A stretch of DNA of 42,657 bases from an uncultured Granulicella sp. (lineage in GTDB: Bacteria; Acidobacteriota; Terriglobia; Terriglobales; Acidobacteriaceae). Below the pieces are notes generated by a model, which searched no databases, was not told the DNA's origin, and was given only the letters and a program-made list of their open reading frames with translations. The position numbers and the translations under genes are program-made. How positions within the stretch are numbered: position 1 is the stretch's first letter; each line of letters begins with the position of its first letter. Positions 1 to 7,088 of the stretch are shown one piece after another. Location of the stretch: assembly GCA_903932155.1 (NCBI GenBank), contig CAIZFH010000275.1, positions 1-42,657 on the forward strand, given 5' to 3'.

Positions 1-122
1 GGCATAGTAGTTATGCTCCAGCGCGTACAATTTAAATAGGAGGAATTATGTTCCGGAATCGATCTGGATGCGCGAGCTGCCCTTCGTATTAGCCGTAAAA
101 GTTCCAAAGAGAGACGAGGAGA

Positions 123-164
123 CGTATACCACCGGTACATATCCCGTATACCACCGGTACATAT
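123..164. repeat. Two tandem 20-bp direct repeats, possible operator
   Basis: The 20-mer CGTATACCACCGGTACATAT occurs at 123-142 and again at 145-164, so the period is 22 bp, about two helical turns. Each copy contains the palindromic core ACCGGT. The repeats lie about 120-160 bp upstream of a minus-strand ATG at 3-5, which would start a gene running off the left edge (only two codons are visible). Two helically phased copies suggest a tandem operator for that gene, but this is inference. The rest of 1-277 holds a strong AGGAGG at 40-45 on the plus strand followed by a 14-codon ORF, and nothing else I can support. Confidence 0.5.
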
Positions 165-277
165 ACATTTCTCTTTATTATGAATACTTTGCACAAAATC
201 GGTGGGGGGGGTAGCACAGTCAAATCCCACCCATTCCGCAATGAGCGCGGCATGGATGGGGCACCCAATTCGTCTGA

Positions 278-1678
278 CTATTGCACGTCGATTTTGGTGA
301 TGGCTTCGCCCTGTTTCACGTCCAGCGTCAGGCCGGACATATCCACGTTGCGCGCGTGGGAGATGCGGAGGCCGGTGTTGGCGGTGATGTGGCAGTTCTG
401 GAAGGTAACGCCCTGGATGGGGCTACCCGCAAGGCCCGACATGACACCGACCGACTGCGAGTCGCCCGATACGTTGATGATGTTGACATTGCGGAAGACA
501 GGCAACGGATTGGCCGGCGGAGGCGTCGGCTGACTTGCCATCGCGCGATTCTTCCAATCCGCCTCCATGCTGATCGCCTGCCTGGTTTCGTGCAGTTGGA
601 GGTTGCGATAGGTGATGTTCTCCACCACGCCGCCGCGGCTGGGGGCCGATTTGAAGCGGATGGGCGCGGAGTTGTTGCTGTCCATGACGCAGTTCTGGAT
701 CACGACGTTGCGGATGCCGCCGGAGGTCTCGCTGCCCATATCGACGCCGGAACCGCCAGCGCCGAAGTGGGAGTTCTCGACCAGGATGTCTTCCGCCGGA
801 CGGTTGACGCGCAAGCCGTCGACGTCCTTGCCGGACTTGATGGAGATGCAATCGTCGTTAGTGTCAATGTCGACGCGATTGACATGCACGTGTTTGGAGG
901 AGTCGATATCCATGCCATCGGCGCTGGGAGTGCTGTGATCACCCCTGATCTTGATGCCTTCGACCTCAACATTCTGGCTGTAGAGGATGAAGAGGCACCA
1001 CACCTGCTGACGTTCCAGGGTGACTCCGGTAATGAGCACGTCCTTGGCGTTCTGGATGGCGACCAGGCGAGGACGTCCGCGTCGCTGGGGTTGGCCTGTA
1101 GGCGACGCAGCAGGGCGTGGAGGCGGAGGCGCCGCCGGGGCGAGTACCGCCGCCGCGGCAGCGGCTCCGGGAGCAGTGGCTGCCCCGGTAGCGGGTGCCT
1201 GAGGCCGACCGGCCGATCCGCTGGCCGATCCATCGATGGCGCCGTCGCCGGAGATGATGAGGCCGGTGACGTCAAAGGCGTTGACGAAGGCCGAGGTCCA
1301 CATCTCCTCGGTACCCTCCCAGCGGGTCTGCACCTGCGGGTAATCATCGGGGTTAGTGGAGCCTTTGAGCACGCCGTCCTTTTCCAGGAGCAGGTTGACG
1401 CCCTGCTTGAGGAAGATGGCGCCGCTGAGGAACGTACCCTTGGGAATAACGAGGACGCCGCCCTTTTTGGTGGAGGCGCACTTGTCGATAGCCGCCTGAA
1501 TGGCCTTGGTGTTCAAGGTTGTTCCGTCGCCGACGGCCCCGAAGTCGGTGATGACGTAGCGCTTGGAGCGGTGAGTGGGGTGGGCGTAGCTCTTGGCGGA
1601 GGTTGTAGCAATCTGCGCCGAAGCCATGGAAGCGCCTAGCGCCAGCGAGGCACACAGTATCGCGGTTCTATTCAACAT
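278..1678 (-). CDS. Secreted GH28-like (polygalacturonase family) beta-helix protein
   Basis: Predicted 466-aa secreted enzyme of the GH28 pectinase family, which hydrolyses galacturonan or related pectic chains. The start at 1678 is preferred because GAGG lies six bases upstream; a start at 1690 adds four residues. A Sec signal peptide ends near ASAQ (about residue 22). The pectate-lyase-3-type N-terminus 'VITDFGAVGDG' follows. Catalytic-region motifs are ADGMD (253-257), the Asp pair NDDCISI (275-276) and RFK (341-343, matching the family RIK). The usual GHG motif is not recognisable: the aligned stretch reads GAGGSGVDMGSE. An Ala/Pro-rich low-complexity insert occupies about residues 151-201 inside the helix domain. 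It lies 46 bp downstream of a paralogue (1725-3161), so the two are probably co-transcribed. Family membership is firm; activity and substrate are uncertain. Confidence 0.88.
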   Translation of the reverse strand: MLNRTAILCASLALGASMASAQIATTSAKSYAHPTHRSKRYVITDFGAVGDGTTLNTKAIQAAIDKCASTKKGGVLVIPKGTFLSGAIFLKQGVNLLLEKDGVLKGSTNPDDYPQVQTRWEGTEEMWTSAFVNAFDVTGLIISGDGAIDGSASGSAGRPQAPATGAATAPGAAAAAAVLAPAAPPPPRPAASPTGQPQRRGRPRLVAIQNAKDVLITGVTLERQQVWCLFILYSQNVEVEGIKIRGDHSTPSADGMDIDSSKHVHVNRVDIDTNDDCISIKSGKDVDGLRVNRPAEDILVENSHFGAGGSGVDMGSETSGGIRNVVIQNCVMDSNNSAPIRFKSAPSRGGVVENITYRNLQLHETRQAISMEADWKNRAMASQPTPPPANPLPVFRNVNIINVSGDSQSVGVMSGLAGSPIQGVTFQNCHITANTGLRISHARNVDMSGLTLDVKQGEAITKIDVQ

Positions 1679-1724
1679 TTGGGCCCTCATTCTCTACGGG
1701 TGCCGATCACCAGGACGCGCCCGT

Positions 1725-3161
1725 TTACTGCACGTCTGTGGTGGTGACTGGATCGCCCTGTTTGACGTCGATGGTCAATCCTGTGAGGTCGACGCCGCGT
1801 GCGTGATCGAGCCGGAAGCCGCGGGTTGCAGTGATGTGACAGTTCTGGAAGGTGACACCCTGGATGGGGCTGCCTGCCAGGCCATGGATGGATCCTACGT
1901 TCTGCACGTCGCCCGTGATGTTGATGATTTTGACGTTGCGCATGACGGGCAATGGGTTGGAATCCGGCATTCTCGGCCCCACCATGCGCCATTCCATATT
2001 CATGTCGAAGGCCTCGCGTGTGCCATGCAGGACGATGTTCTTATAGGTGATATTCTCCACGACACCGCCGCGGCTGGGCTGCGACTTGAAGCGAATGGGG
2101 GTCCAGTTGTCGGTGTCCACCAAGCAGTTCTGCACGGTGACGTTGCGGATTCCTCCGGAGGTCTCGCTACCCATGGCGACTCCGCCCTGACCGTATGCGA
2201 AGTGGGAGTTTTCGATGAGGATGTCCTCGGAGGGACGGTTGACGCGCAGGCCGTCGGCATCCTTGCCGGCCTTGATGGAGATGCAGTCATCGTCGTCGTC
2301 AATGAAGGCGTTGGTGATGTGCACATGCTTAGAGGAGTCGATGTCCATGCCATCGGAGCTGGGGATGTTGTGCGCGGCGGTGATATTGACGCCGTCGATT
2401 TCAACATTTTCGCTGTACAGGACGAAGAGGCACCAGACCGCCTGGTTGTGCAGGTGCAGTCCGGAGACGACAACTTCCTTGGAGTTCTGGATGCCCAGGA
2501 GGCGGGGACGACCACGGAACTGGCGTGGGCCGGCAGGCGCTGCCTGAGTAGCCATTGGCGGCGGAGCCGGCGCAGCAGCAGGAGCAGGAGGCGGAGTCAT
2601 AACGGGAGCGGCGGCAGTCCCAGTAGCACCAGGCGCACCAGGAGCGCCGGCTGCACCGGCCGGACGAGGAGCGGGACGGCGCATGGGACTGTTTGCCATG
2701 AACTCATCGCCCGAACCGTCGATGGTGCCCTCGCCGGAGATGGTGATGCCATTGACGCCAACGGCATTCACAAAGGACGCGGTATACATCTCTTCCGTGC
2801 CCTCCCAGCGCGACTGGATGAGCGGGTAGTCGTCCATGTTGGTGGCGCCCTTGAGCACACCATCTTTCTCCACCAGCAGGTCCACGCCCTGCTTGAGGAA
2901 GATGGCGCCGCTGCGGAAGGTTCCCTGGGGAACGACGACAACTCCACCCTTCTTGTTGGAGGCGCACTTATCGATGGCGGCCTGGATAGCTTTGGTGTTG
3001 ACCGTCTTGTTGTCGGCGATCGCGCCGAAATCTGTAATCACGTAGCGCTTGGTGCGCTTCGGCGGTTTAGCGTAACTCTTTGCGGAGGTTGTTAGGATCT
3101 GGGCCGAAGCCATGGTTGCGCACAGAGCCAGCGCAGACATCAGGAAAGTGATTTTCTTCAT
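1725..3161 (-). CDS. Secreted GH28-like (polygalacturonase family) beta-helix protein, paralogue
   Basis: A 478-aa paralogue of the downstream gene, with the same domain order. The signal peptide ends at ASAQ (about residue 21), followed by 'VITDFGAIAD', an Ala/Pro-rich insert at about 159-213, then SSDGMD (268-273), the Asp pair in DDDDDCISI (291-292) and RFK (357-359). Where most GH28 enzymes have GHG, this one has GQG (324-326, in YGQGGVAMGSE), so the conserved His is replaced by Gln. GGAG lies eight bases upstream of the ATG. It is the first gene of a probable two-gene operon ending at 278. By family it should act on pectic polymers outside the cytoplasm; the His change could mean altered or lost hydrolysis. 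Tandem duplication is the simplest origin for the pair. Confidence 0.88.
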   Translation of the reverse strand: MKKITFLMSALALCATMASAQILTTSAKSYAKPPKRTKRYVITDFGAIADNKTVNTKAIQAAIDKCASNKKGGVVVVPQGTFRSGAIFLKQGVDLLVEKDGVLKGATNMDDYPLIQSRWEGTEEMYTASFVNAVGVNGITISGEGTIDGSGDEFMANSPMRRPAPRPAGAAGAPGAPGATGTAAAPVMTPPPAPAAAPAPPPMATQAAPAGPRQFRGRPRLLGIQNSKEVVVSGLHLHNQAVWCLFVLYSENVEIDGVNITAAHNIPSSDGMDIDSSKHVHITNAFIDDDDDCISIKAGKDADGLRVNRPSEDILIENSHFAYGQGGVAMGSETSGGIRNVTVQNCLVDTDNWTPIRFKSQPSRGGVVENITYKNIVLHGTREAFDMNMEWRMVGPRMPDSNPLPVMRNVKIINITGDVQNVGSIHGLAGSPIQGVTFQNCHITATRGFRLDHARGVDLTGLTIDVKQGDPVTTTDVQ

Positions 3162-3358
3162 TGTGAAATCTCCAATTGGTTACGGCCACCGATGCTATCA
3201 TCTGCATCCCTTGTCTGACGAGAAGGGAGGGTAATTTGTCTCATGAGAAGCTGGTCTCGGGAGTTATGGATGATCATGATTCCCCATAGGTACTTCTTGT
3301 TGACGAGAAGGAAGCATGAACCTCCCGGCCTGAAGCGCGACAGAATCCACGCAGCACG

Positions 3359-3391
3359 AAAAAAAAACGGAGACGCCAGATGCGCCTCCGT
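3359..3391 (-). terminator. Rho-independent terminator of the DUF362 gene
   Basis: Read on the minus strand, ACGGAGGCGC and GCGTCTCCGT form a stem with one mismatch and a five-base loop, followed directly by a run of nine T. It lies 25 bp past the stop of the DUF362 gene (3417). Confidence 0.85.
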
Positions 3392-3416
3392 CGCATATCT
3401 TGGTACATATGCAGCG

Positions 3417-4532
3417 TTAGCTTGCCACCATCGGCCTCTGCCAGGAGATGATCTGCTGCCATGTATTGGGCAGCTGATAGGTCTTGGCGAAGTTCTTGAC
3501 TGGAGGTCCGATGATCTGGATCTTGCTGAGGTCGCCCTGGCCGCGATTGCCCGAGGCGATGGCGAACTTGAGGTAACCGATCTTCTCGACGTCAACGCCC
3601 ATCAACTCCGCGCCGATGCGGTCCGCTGCCAACCAATCCAAGCTGGTGAGGCAAACCTTCTGGCTTATGGGAGTGCCATGCACGGGCCCGGTGCCTTCCA
3701 TGCCCTCATAGCCGTCAATGACAGCCAGATGCGGGTGCAGGACACTGGAGAGGGTAAAGATGTTGTAGTTGATGCCGTGGGTACCACCGCCATGCATCAG
3801 GCGCTTGTCTGACCTGCCGCCACCCGGACCCGCGTTGGCAAGTCCCGAGCCCGCATCCTTGTGACCCGCTCCGATGACTACGTTCTTCAATGAGAGCGTG
3901 ATTCCAACCAAGTCGTGGGTTTTGAGCTTAGCAGCCGAGATGACGAAGTTATTGGCTGGATCCATCATGATCTTTGCCACGCGCACGGGATGCGGCTGGA
4001 AGTCCTTCTCGTCGATGCACTGCACGACGGTGACTGCCTCGGTGTCGAGATCCACCAGCTTGATGCCGTACTTCTTGGCGAGGCGGGGATAGCCGTAGTT
4101 GTTGAAGCCTTCCATCACCGAACCGCCGGCGGGCGACTCGGCCAGGATCACATTGGTCTTGCCGATCGACTTGAGGAACTCCAGGATGCCTTCCAGATTG
4201 TCCACATGGCTGGCGCACAACGGCACGTTGGTGATGACATTGTTCGGCTTGAGGATGACGCGCTTGTTGCCGATGGCCGCGGCAATCTCAGCCTTGAAGG
4301 GCTCCATCGACTTGAATGCGATGTCTGCGCGATCGTTACCTGTGGCGAGCGAAACTTTGGCAGTTCCTGCCGAACGGGCAGCGGGAGCGACACGAGAACT
4401 GCTTTTTGCCGCGGGAGCAGGCTGTCCGGCCCATGCCGTAGGGAGACTGGTGGCCGCAACCGCTGCAGCGCCACCAAAGATCGTATTTTTCAGGAACTTT
4501 CTGCGGGATTCAGGGCAGACCATTTTAGACAT
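3417..4532 (-). CDS. Tat-exported DUF362 domain protein
   Basis: A 371-aa protein with a twin-arginine-type signal (SRRKFLKNT, residues 9-17, then a hydrophobic Ala-rich segment). The mature part shows DUF362 hallmarks: 'VILKPNNV' near residue 94 and 'SAAKLKTHDLVGITLSLKNVVIG' near residues 202-224. Family members are poorly characterised and some carry Fe-S clusters; no CxxCxxC cluster motif is visible here. Tat export suggests a folded protein, perhaps cofactor-loaded, in the periplasm. An alternative ATG lies three codons in (4523). The gene has its own terminator (3359-3391) and a Crp/Fnr-type palindrome about 90 bp upstream of the start, so it is probably an independently regulated single-gene unit. 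Function unknown. Confidence 0.85.
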   Translation of the reverse strand: MSKMVCPESRRKFLKNTIFGGAAAVAATSLPTAWAGQPAPAAKSSSRVAPAARSAGTAKVSLATGNDRADIAFKSMEPFKAEIAAAIGNKRVILKPNNVITNVPLCASHVDNLEGILEFLKSIGKTNVILAESPAGGSVMEGFNNYGYPRLAKKYGIKLVDLDTEAVTVVQCIDEKDFQPHPVRVAKIMMDPANNFVISAAKLKTHDLVGITLSLKNVVIGAGHKDAGSGLANAGPGGGRSDKRLMHGGGTHGINYNIFTLSSVLHPHLAVIDGYEGMEGTGPVHGTPISQKVCLTSLDWLAADRIGAELMGVDVEKIGYLKFAIASGNRGQGDLSKIQIIGPPVKNFAKTYQLPNTWQQIISWQRPMVAS

Positions 4533-4621
4533 GTTTTAGGGCACCTTTCTTACTACCGTCTCTGGGTATACACTGGCGCAAGAATTCATAGCAACGGAGA
4601 AAGCGAATCCACTGCATCATG

Positions 4622-4637
4622 TGTGATAGCGATCACA
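4622..4637. promoter_or_regulatory. Crp/Fnr-family-like operator palindrome
   Basis: TGTGA-TAGCGA-TCACA is a perfect match to the TGTGA-N6-TCACA layout recognised by Crp-type regulators. It sits between the DUF362 gene (start 4532) and the small His-rich gene (stop 4691), about 90 bp upstream of the former. That suits an activator site for the DUF362 promoter. No regulator gene is in the window. Confidence 0.5.
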
Positions 4638-4690
4638 TTGCTGCAATGTGAAAAGCAATCATTCAGGACTGCCCAAATTGTGAGGAGGTA

Positions 4691-4873
4691 CTAACCGTGG
4701 TGGGTGTGCGTATGGTGGACATGCGCTCTGGGCGTGTGGTTGTGGTAGGTCCGCGTTCGGTGGTGGGTGGCACCGGAGTTTGCCCGCTTTCCGGATGCGT
4801 AGGCCGACGAAGGCACCATAACCATCACAGCAGCCAGCAAGCACGCGAGAATAACCTGAAAGTGGTATTTCAT
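4691..4873 (-). CDS. Small secreted histidine-rich protein
   Basis: A 60-aa ORF with a convincing Sec signal peptide (MKYH, then a hydrophobic core, ending SSAYASG at about residue 28). It is followed by a short mature tail in which His makes up roughly a third of the residues (HHRTRTYHNHTP..HVHHTHTHHG). Such tails can bind transition metals, but this is inference. No clear Shine-Dalgarno precedes the ATG, which lowers confidence. A plus-strand ORF over the same bases (4697-4894) has a good AGGAGG, but its product looks like a translated shadow. I do not recognise a named family. Confidence 0.55.
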   Translation of the reverse strand: MKYHFQVILACLLAAVMVMVPSSAYASGKRANSGATHHRTRTYHNHTPRAHVHHTHTHHG

Positions 4874-4899
4874 TGTATGTGCTTGTTAGAGTAAGCGCA

Positions 4900-4930
4900 T
4901 TGACCTCTACTGACAATGGGAAAGTACATA
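4900..4930 (+). promoter_or_regulatory. Candidate promoter for the aromatic operon leader
   Basis: TTGACC (4900-4905) is followed 19 bases later by TACATA (4925-4930), a plausible but widely spaced sigma-70-like pair. A second possibility is TTGCGG (5054-5059) with TATATG (5076-5081), 16 bases apart, which overlaps the leader peptide start. The first would give a leader RNA of about 350 nt before trpB. The stretch between 4931 and 5078 shows no gene I can support. Confidence 0.3.
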
Positions 4931-5078
4931 AATTTTCCCAAGGAGAGCGTACCCAGGATGGTTACTACCAGCGAAGGTGCGGTTCAGGCCAACTGTCAGG
5001 CGTGCGAAGGCTGGTCCCATGGCTCATTAGGTACTGAGGGCACAGCGACACGGTTGCGGCGAGGCGTGGGAACGATAT

Positions 5079-5165
5079 ATGTTAAAGACCAGGATGACAG
5101 CCGATCTCAACCGCTTCTGGTTTACCTACCGCACCTGGCGCACAGGTGCGGGCTTGGCGGCGTAG
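5079..5165 (+). CDS. Candidate aromatic leader peptide upstream of trpB
   Basis: A short ORF starting ATG at 5079 (28 codons) or ATG at 5094 (23 codons), ending with TAG at 5163. The peptide contains F-W-F-T-Y-R-T-W at residues 13-20 of the longer form: two Trp, two Phe and one Tyr in eight codons. Its W-R-T ending recalls the W-W-R-T of the E. coli trp leader. It lies before a hairpin covering the second Trp codon (5129-5151) and an intrinsic terminator (5226-5253) that ends 36 bp before trpB. This is the architecture of ribosome-mediated attenuation. The downstream operon makes Trp, Phe and Tyr precursors, so a mixed aromatic sensor would make sense. Weak points: the ribosome binding site is poor (GGGA nine bases before 5079), and the ORF could be fortuitous. 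Confidence 0.5.
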   Translation: MLKTRMTADLNRFWFTYRTWRTGAGLAA

Positions 5166-5253
5166 GCTCATCTGAACGATCTGTTATACCGATCTGAAAG
5201 TTTCAGTTGAATCGAAGACCATGCCAGCCGCGACCCAACCTGTCGCGGCTTTT
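5129..5253 (+). promoter_or_regulatory. Candidate transcription attenuator (pause hairpin, antiterminator, terminator)
   Basis: Three pairings are visible. Hairpin 1: CCGCACCTG (5129-5137) with CAGGTGCGG (5143-5151), perfect over nine pairs, enclosing the Trp codon at 5136. Antiterminator: GCGGC-gua-GGC (5157-5167) with GCC-a-GCCGC (5223-5231). Terminator: AGCCGCGA (5226-5233) with TCGCGGCT (5243-5250). The antiterminator uses the left arm of the terminator, so the two exclude each other. Hairpin 1 and the antiterminator are adjacent rather than overlapping, which departs from the textbook trp layout. Confidence 0.45.
5226..5253 (+). terminator. Intrinsic terminator just upstream of trpB
   Basis: An eight-pair perfect GC-rich stem (AGCCGCGA/TCGCGGCT) with a nine-base loop, followed by TTTTACTTT. 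It ends 36 bp before the trpB ATG. No well-supported gene ends here, so it is best read as a leader terminator rather than a gene-end terminator. Confidence 0.65.
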
Positions 5254-5289
5254 ACTTTGTGTGGTTGAGTTGTGCAAAGGAGAGGACCG

Positions 5290-6552
5290 ATGAGCGTGAC
5301 TGCACCCCTGAGAACGAAGGCTGACTCTGCCGCCGGTGTACGAGCGGGCCGCTTTGGCGTCTATGGCGGGCGCTATGTGCCGGAGACACTGATGGCGGCG
5401 CTGGAGGAGTTGGAGCAGGCGTACGCGGTGGCTGATGCCGATCCGGCGTTCCATGCGGAGCTGGATGGGCTGCTGCACCATTACTGCGGGCGGCCGACGC
5501 CGTTGTACTTTGCCAAGCGGATAAGTGAGCAGTTGGGCGGGGCGAAGATCTACCTGAAGCGCGAGGACCTGCTGCACACGGGCGCACACAAGATCAACAA
5601 TGCGCTGGGGCAGGGGCTGCTGGCAAGGCGCATGGGCAAGCAGCGGATCATCGCGGAGACCGGCGCGGGGCAGCATGGCGTGGCGACCGCGACAGTATGT
5701 GCGCTTTTCGGCATGGAGTGCGTGATCTATATGGGCGAGGAGGACATGCGGCGGCAAGAGCTGAACGTCTTCCGCATGCGGCTGCTGGGCGCGGAGGTGC
5801 GCGGAGTGGGGGCCGGGTCGGCTACGCTGAAGGACGCGATCAACGAAGCGATGCGGGACTGGGTGACGAACGTGCGTGATACCTACTACATTCTGGGCAG
5901 CGCTCTGGGGGCGCATCCGTATCCGACGATGGTAAGGAATTTTCAGCGCGTGATCGGCAGGGAGGCTCGGGCGCAGATGCTGGAGCAGGAGGGACGGCTG
6001 CCGTCGGCGATTGTGGCATGCGTGGGCGGTGGGTCGAATGCGATTGGCGCGTTCTATGAATTTCTTTGCGACAAGGACGTGCGACTGGTGGGTGTCGAGG
6101 CCGGCGGCCGTGGGACGGCGCTGGGCGAACATGCGGCGCGGTTCCAGCAGGTGGGCGGTGGATTGCCGGGTGTGCTGCAGGGTACGTACTCATATGTGTT
6201 ACAGAATGATGCTGGGCAGGTGGCGACGACGCATTCGGTGAGCGCGGGGCTGGACTATGCGAGCGTGGGGCCGGAGCATGCGATGCTGCATGACTCGGGC
6301 CGCGCGGAGTACACGTCGGCGAGCGATGCCGAGGCGCTGGCGGCTACGTCGGCGCTTGCCAGAACAGAAGGGATACTGCCTGCGCTAGAGAGCGCGCACG
6401 CGGTGGCCGAGGCGATGAAGATGGCCCCGAAGATGGCGAAGACGGATGTGATACTGGTGAATTTGAGCGGGCGTGGGGACAAGGATATGGGGATTCTGGC
6501 GAAGGAGATGGATTTAAGGGGAGCAACGCCACAGAGAGACGGTACTTTATGA
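5290..6552 (+). CDS. trpB: Tryptophan synthase beta chain
   Basis: A 420-aa PLP enzyme that joins indole and L-serine to make L-tryptophan in the TrpA2B2 complex. The PLP lysine is K101 in [13 protein letters not shown], and the PLP-phosphate loop GGGSNAIG is present. Other family signatures include [15 protein letters not shown] near the N-terminus and NLSGRGDKD near the C-terminus. The ATG at 5290 is chosen over an in-frame GTG at 5272 because AAAGGAGAGGA lies just upstream. The length is normal for the family. It is the first structural gene of the aromatic operon and follows a candidate attenuator. Its stop overlaps the next start (ATGA). trpE, trpD, trpC and trpF are not in the window, so the trp pathway is split in this genome. 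Confidence 0.98.
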   Translation: MSVTAPLRTKADSAAGVRAGRFGVYGGRYVPETLMAALEELEQAYAVADADPAFHAELDGLLHHYCGRPTPLYFAKRISEQLGGAKIYLKREDLLHTGAHKINNALGQGLLARRMGKQRIIAETGAGQHGVATATVCALFGMECVIYMGEEDMRRQELNVFRMRLLGAEVRGVGAGSATLKDAINEAMRDWVTNVRDTYYILGSALGAHPYPTMVRNFQRVIGREARAQMLEQEGRLPSAIVACVGGGSNAIGAFYEFLCDKDVRLVGVEAGGRGTALGEHAARFQQVGGGLPGVLQGTYSYVLQNDAGQVATTHSVSAGLDYASVGPEHAMLHDSGRAEYTSASDAEALAATSALARTEGILPALESAHAVAEAMKMAPKMAKTDVILVNLSGRGDKDMGILAKEMDLRGATPQRDGTL

Positions 6553-7088
6553 GTAGATCGTCAATCGCATTGCTGTCGCCTTTGCTCTTATGCGTTCTGC
6601 CCTGCAGTTCGCAGCAAATACGAATCCTCGTGCTCGATGCTCATCACGGAAAACCTGTGTCGAATGAGTGTTTAGAGGTTTCTCTTGGCCCTTGGCATGG
6701 AGCAGACATTTACGCGCCAACGAACAAGGATGGCATCGCAACCCTATCGATTTCAGAAGACTCTGTGAGTGCTCAGCCTGTGGTTGGTAAAGCTTGTGGA
6801 GCAATGGTTTTGACGAAAAAGATTCCGTTTGCAAAGGCGCAAGAATTCATTGCTGTGCTGCCCAATAGCAACGTGAGTTGCCAATATTCAAAGGAACAGA
6901 CGAAGAACCCCGCTTGGCTACACAACCCAATGTATCAACACTGGATTCCATCCTTTGCGCTTCATGACATTCTTGCTGACGGGGTAGTCGCAACGAATGC
7001 TTGCAGCAAACTGAAGCCAACACCTACATCTGGTGAACTCATCCTTGTTGTACGCAAGGTTACGTTTCTGGAAATGATGAGGCAATAG
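6549..7088 (+). CDS. Secreted protein of unknown function embedded between trpB and trpA
   Basis: A 179-aa ORF starting inside the trpB stop (ATGA overlap) and ending with TAG directly abutting the trpA ATG. The N-terminus is a short Sec signal (about residues 1-21, ending PCSSQQ). Residues about 23-70 ([32 protein letters not shown]) resemble the start of a carboxypeptidase-regulatory/Ig-like beta-sandwich domain. Four Cys in the mature region could form disulphides. Base composition is visibly AT-richer than trpB and trpA, with codons such as tta, aat and ttt. The trpA ribosome binding site (GAGG) lies inside its last codons, so it is locked into the operon and translationally coupled. I do not recognise the family. 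A secreted protein has no obvious role in Trp synthesis, and insertion by transfer is likely. Confidence 0.7.
   Translation: MSRSSIALLSPLLLCVLPCSSQQIRILVLDAHHGKPVSNECLEVSLGPWHGADIYAPTNKDGIATLSISEDSVSAQPVVGKACGAMVLTKKIPFAKAQEFIAVLPNSNVSCQYSKEQTKNPAWLHNPMYQHWIPSFALHDILADGVVATNACSKLKPTPTSGELILVVRKVTFLEMMRQ

Noticed and set aside
123-164. CRISPR array
   Set aside because: Only two repeats with a two-base spacer; no spacers of 25-40 bp and no cas genes.
281-1639. Long plus-strand ORF (452 codons) opposite the first GH28 gene
   Set aside because: Antisense shadow of a GC-rich gene. It has no signal, no domain and no ribosome binding site, while the minus-strand product has clear GH28 motifs.
1593-3095. 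Long plus-strand ORF (500 codons) opposite the second GH28 gene
   Set aside because: Same shadow effect; the translated product is compositionally odd and mirrors the paralogue on the other strand.
4697-4894. Plus-strand ORF with AGGAGG opposite the His-rich gene
   Set aside because: Val/Arg/Gly-rich shadow of the His codons; the minus-strand frame has a real signal peptide.
4916-5197. 93-codon plus-strand ORF across the trpB leader region (or 79 codons from 4958)
   Set aside because: It has AAGGAG upstream, but the product matches nothing I know and its C-terminal third looks non-protein-like. The leader-peptide frame with its hairpins explains the same bases better. Conservation analysis could reverse this.
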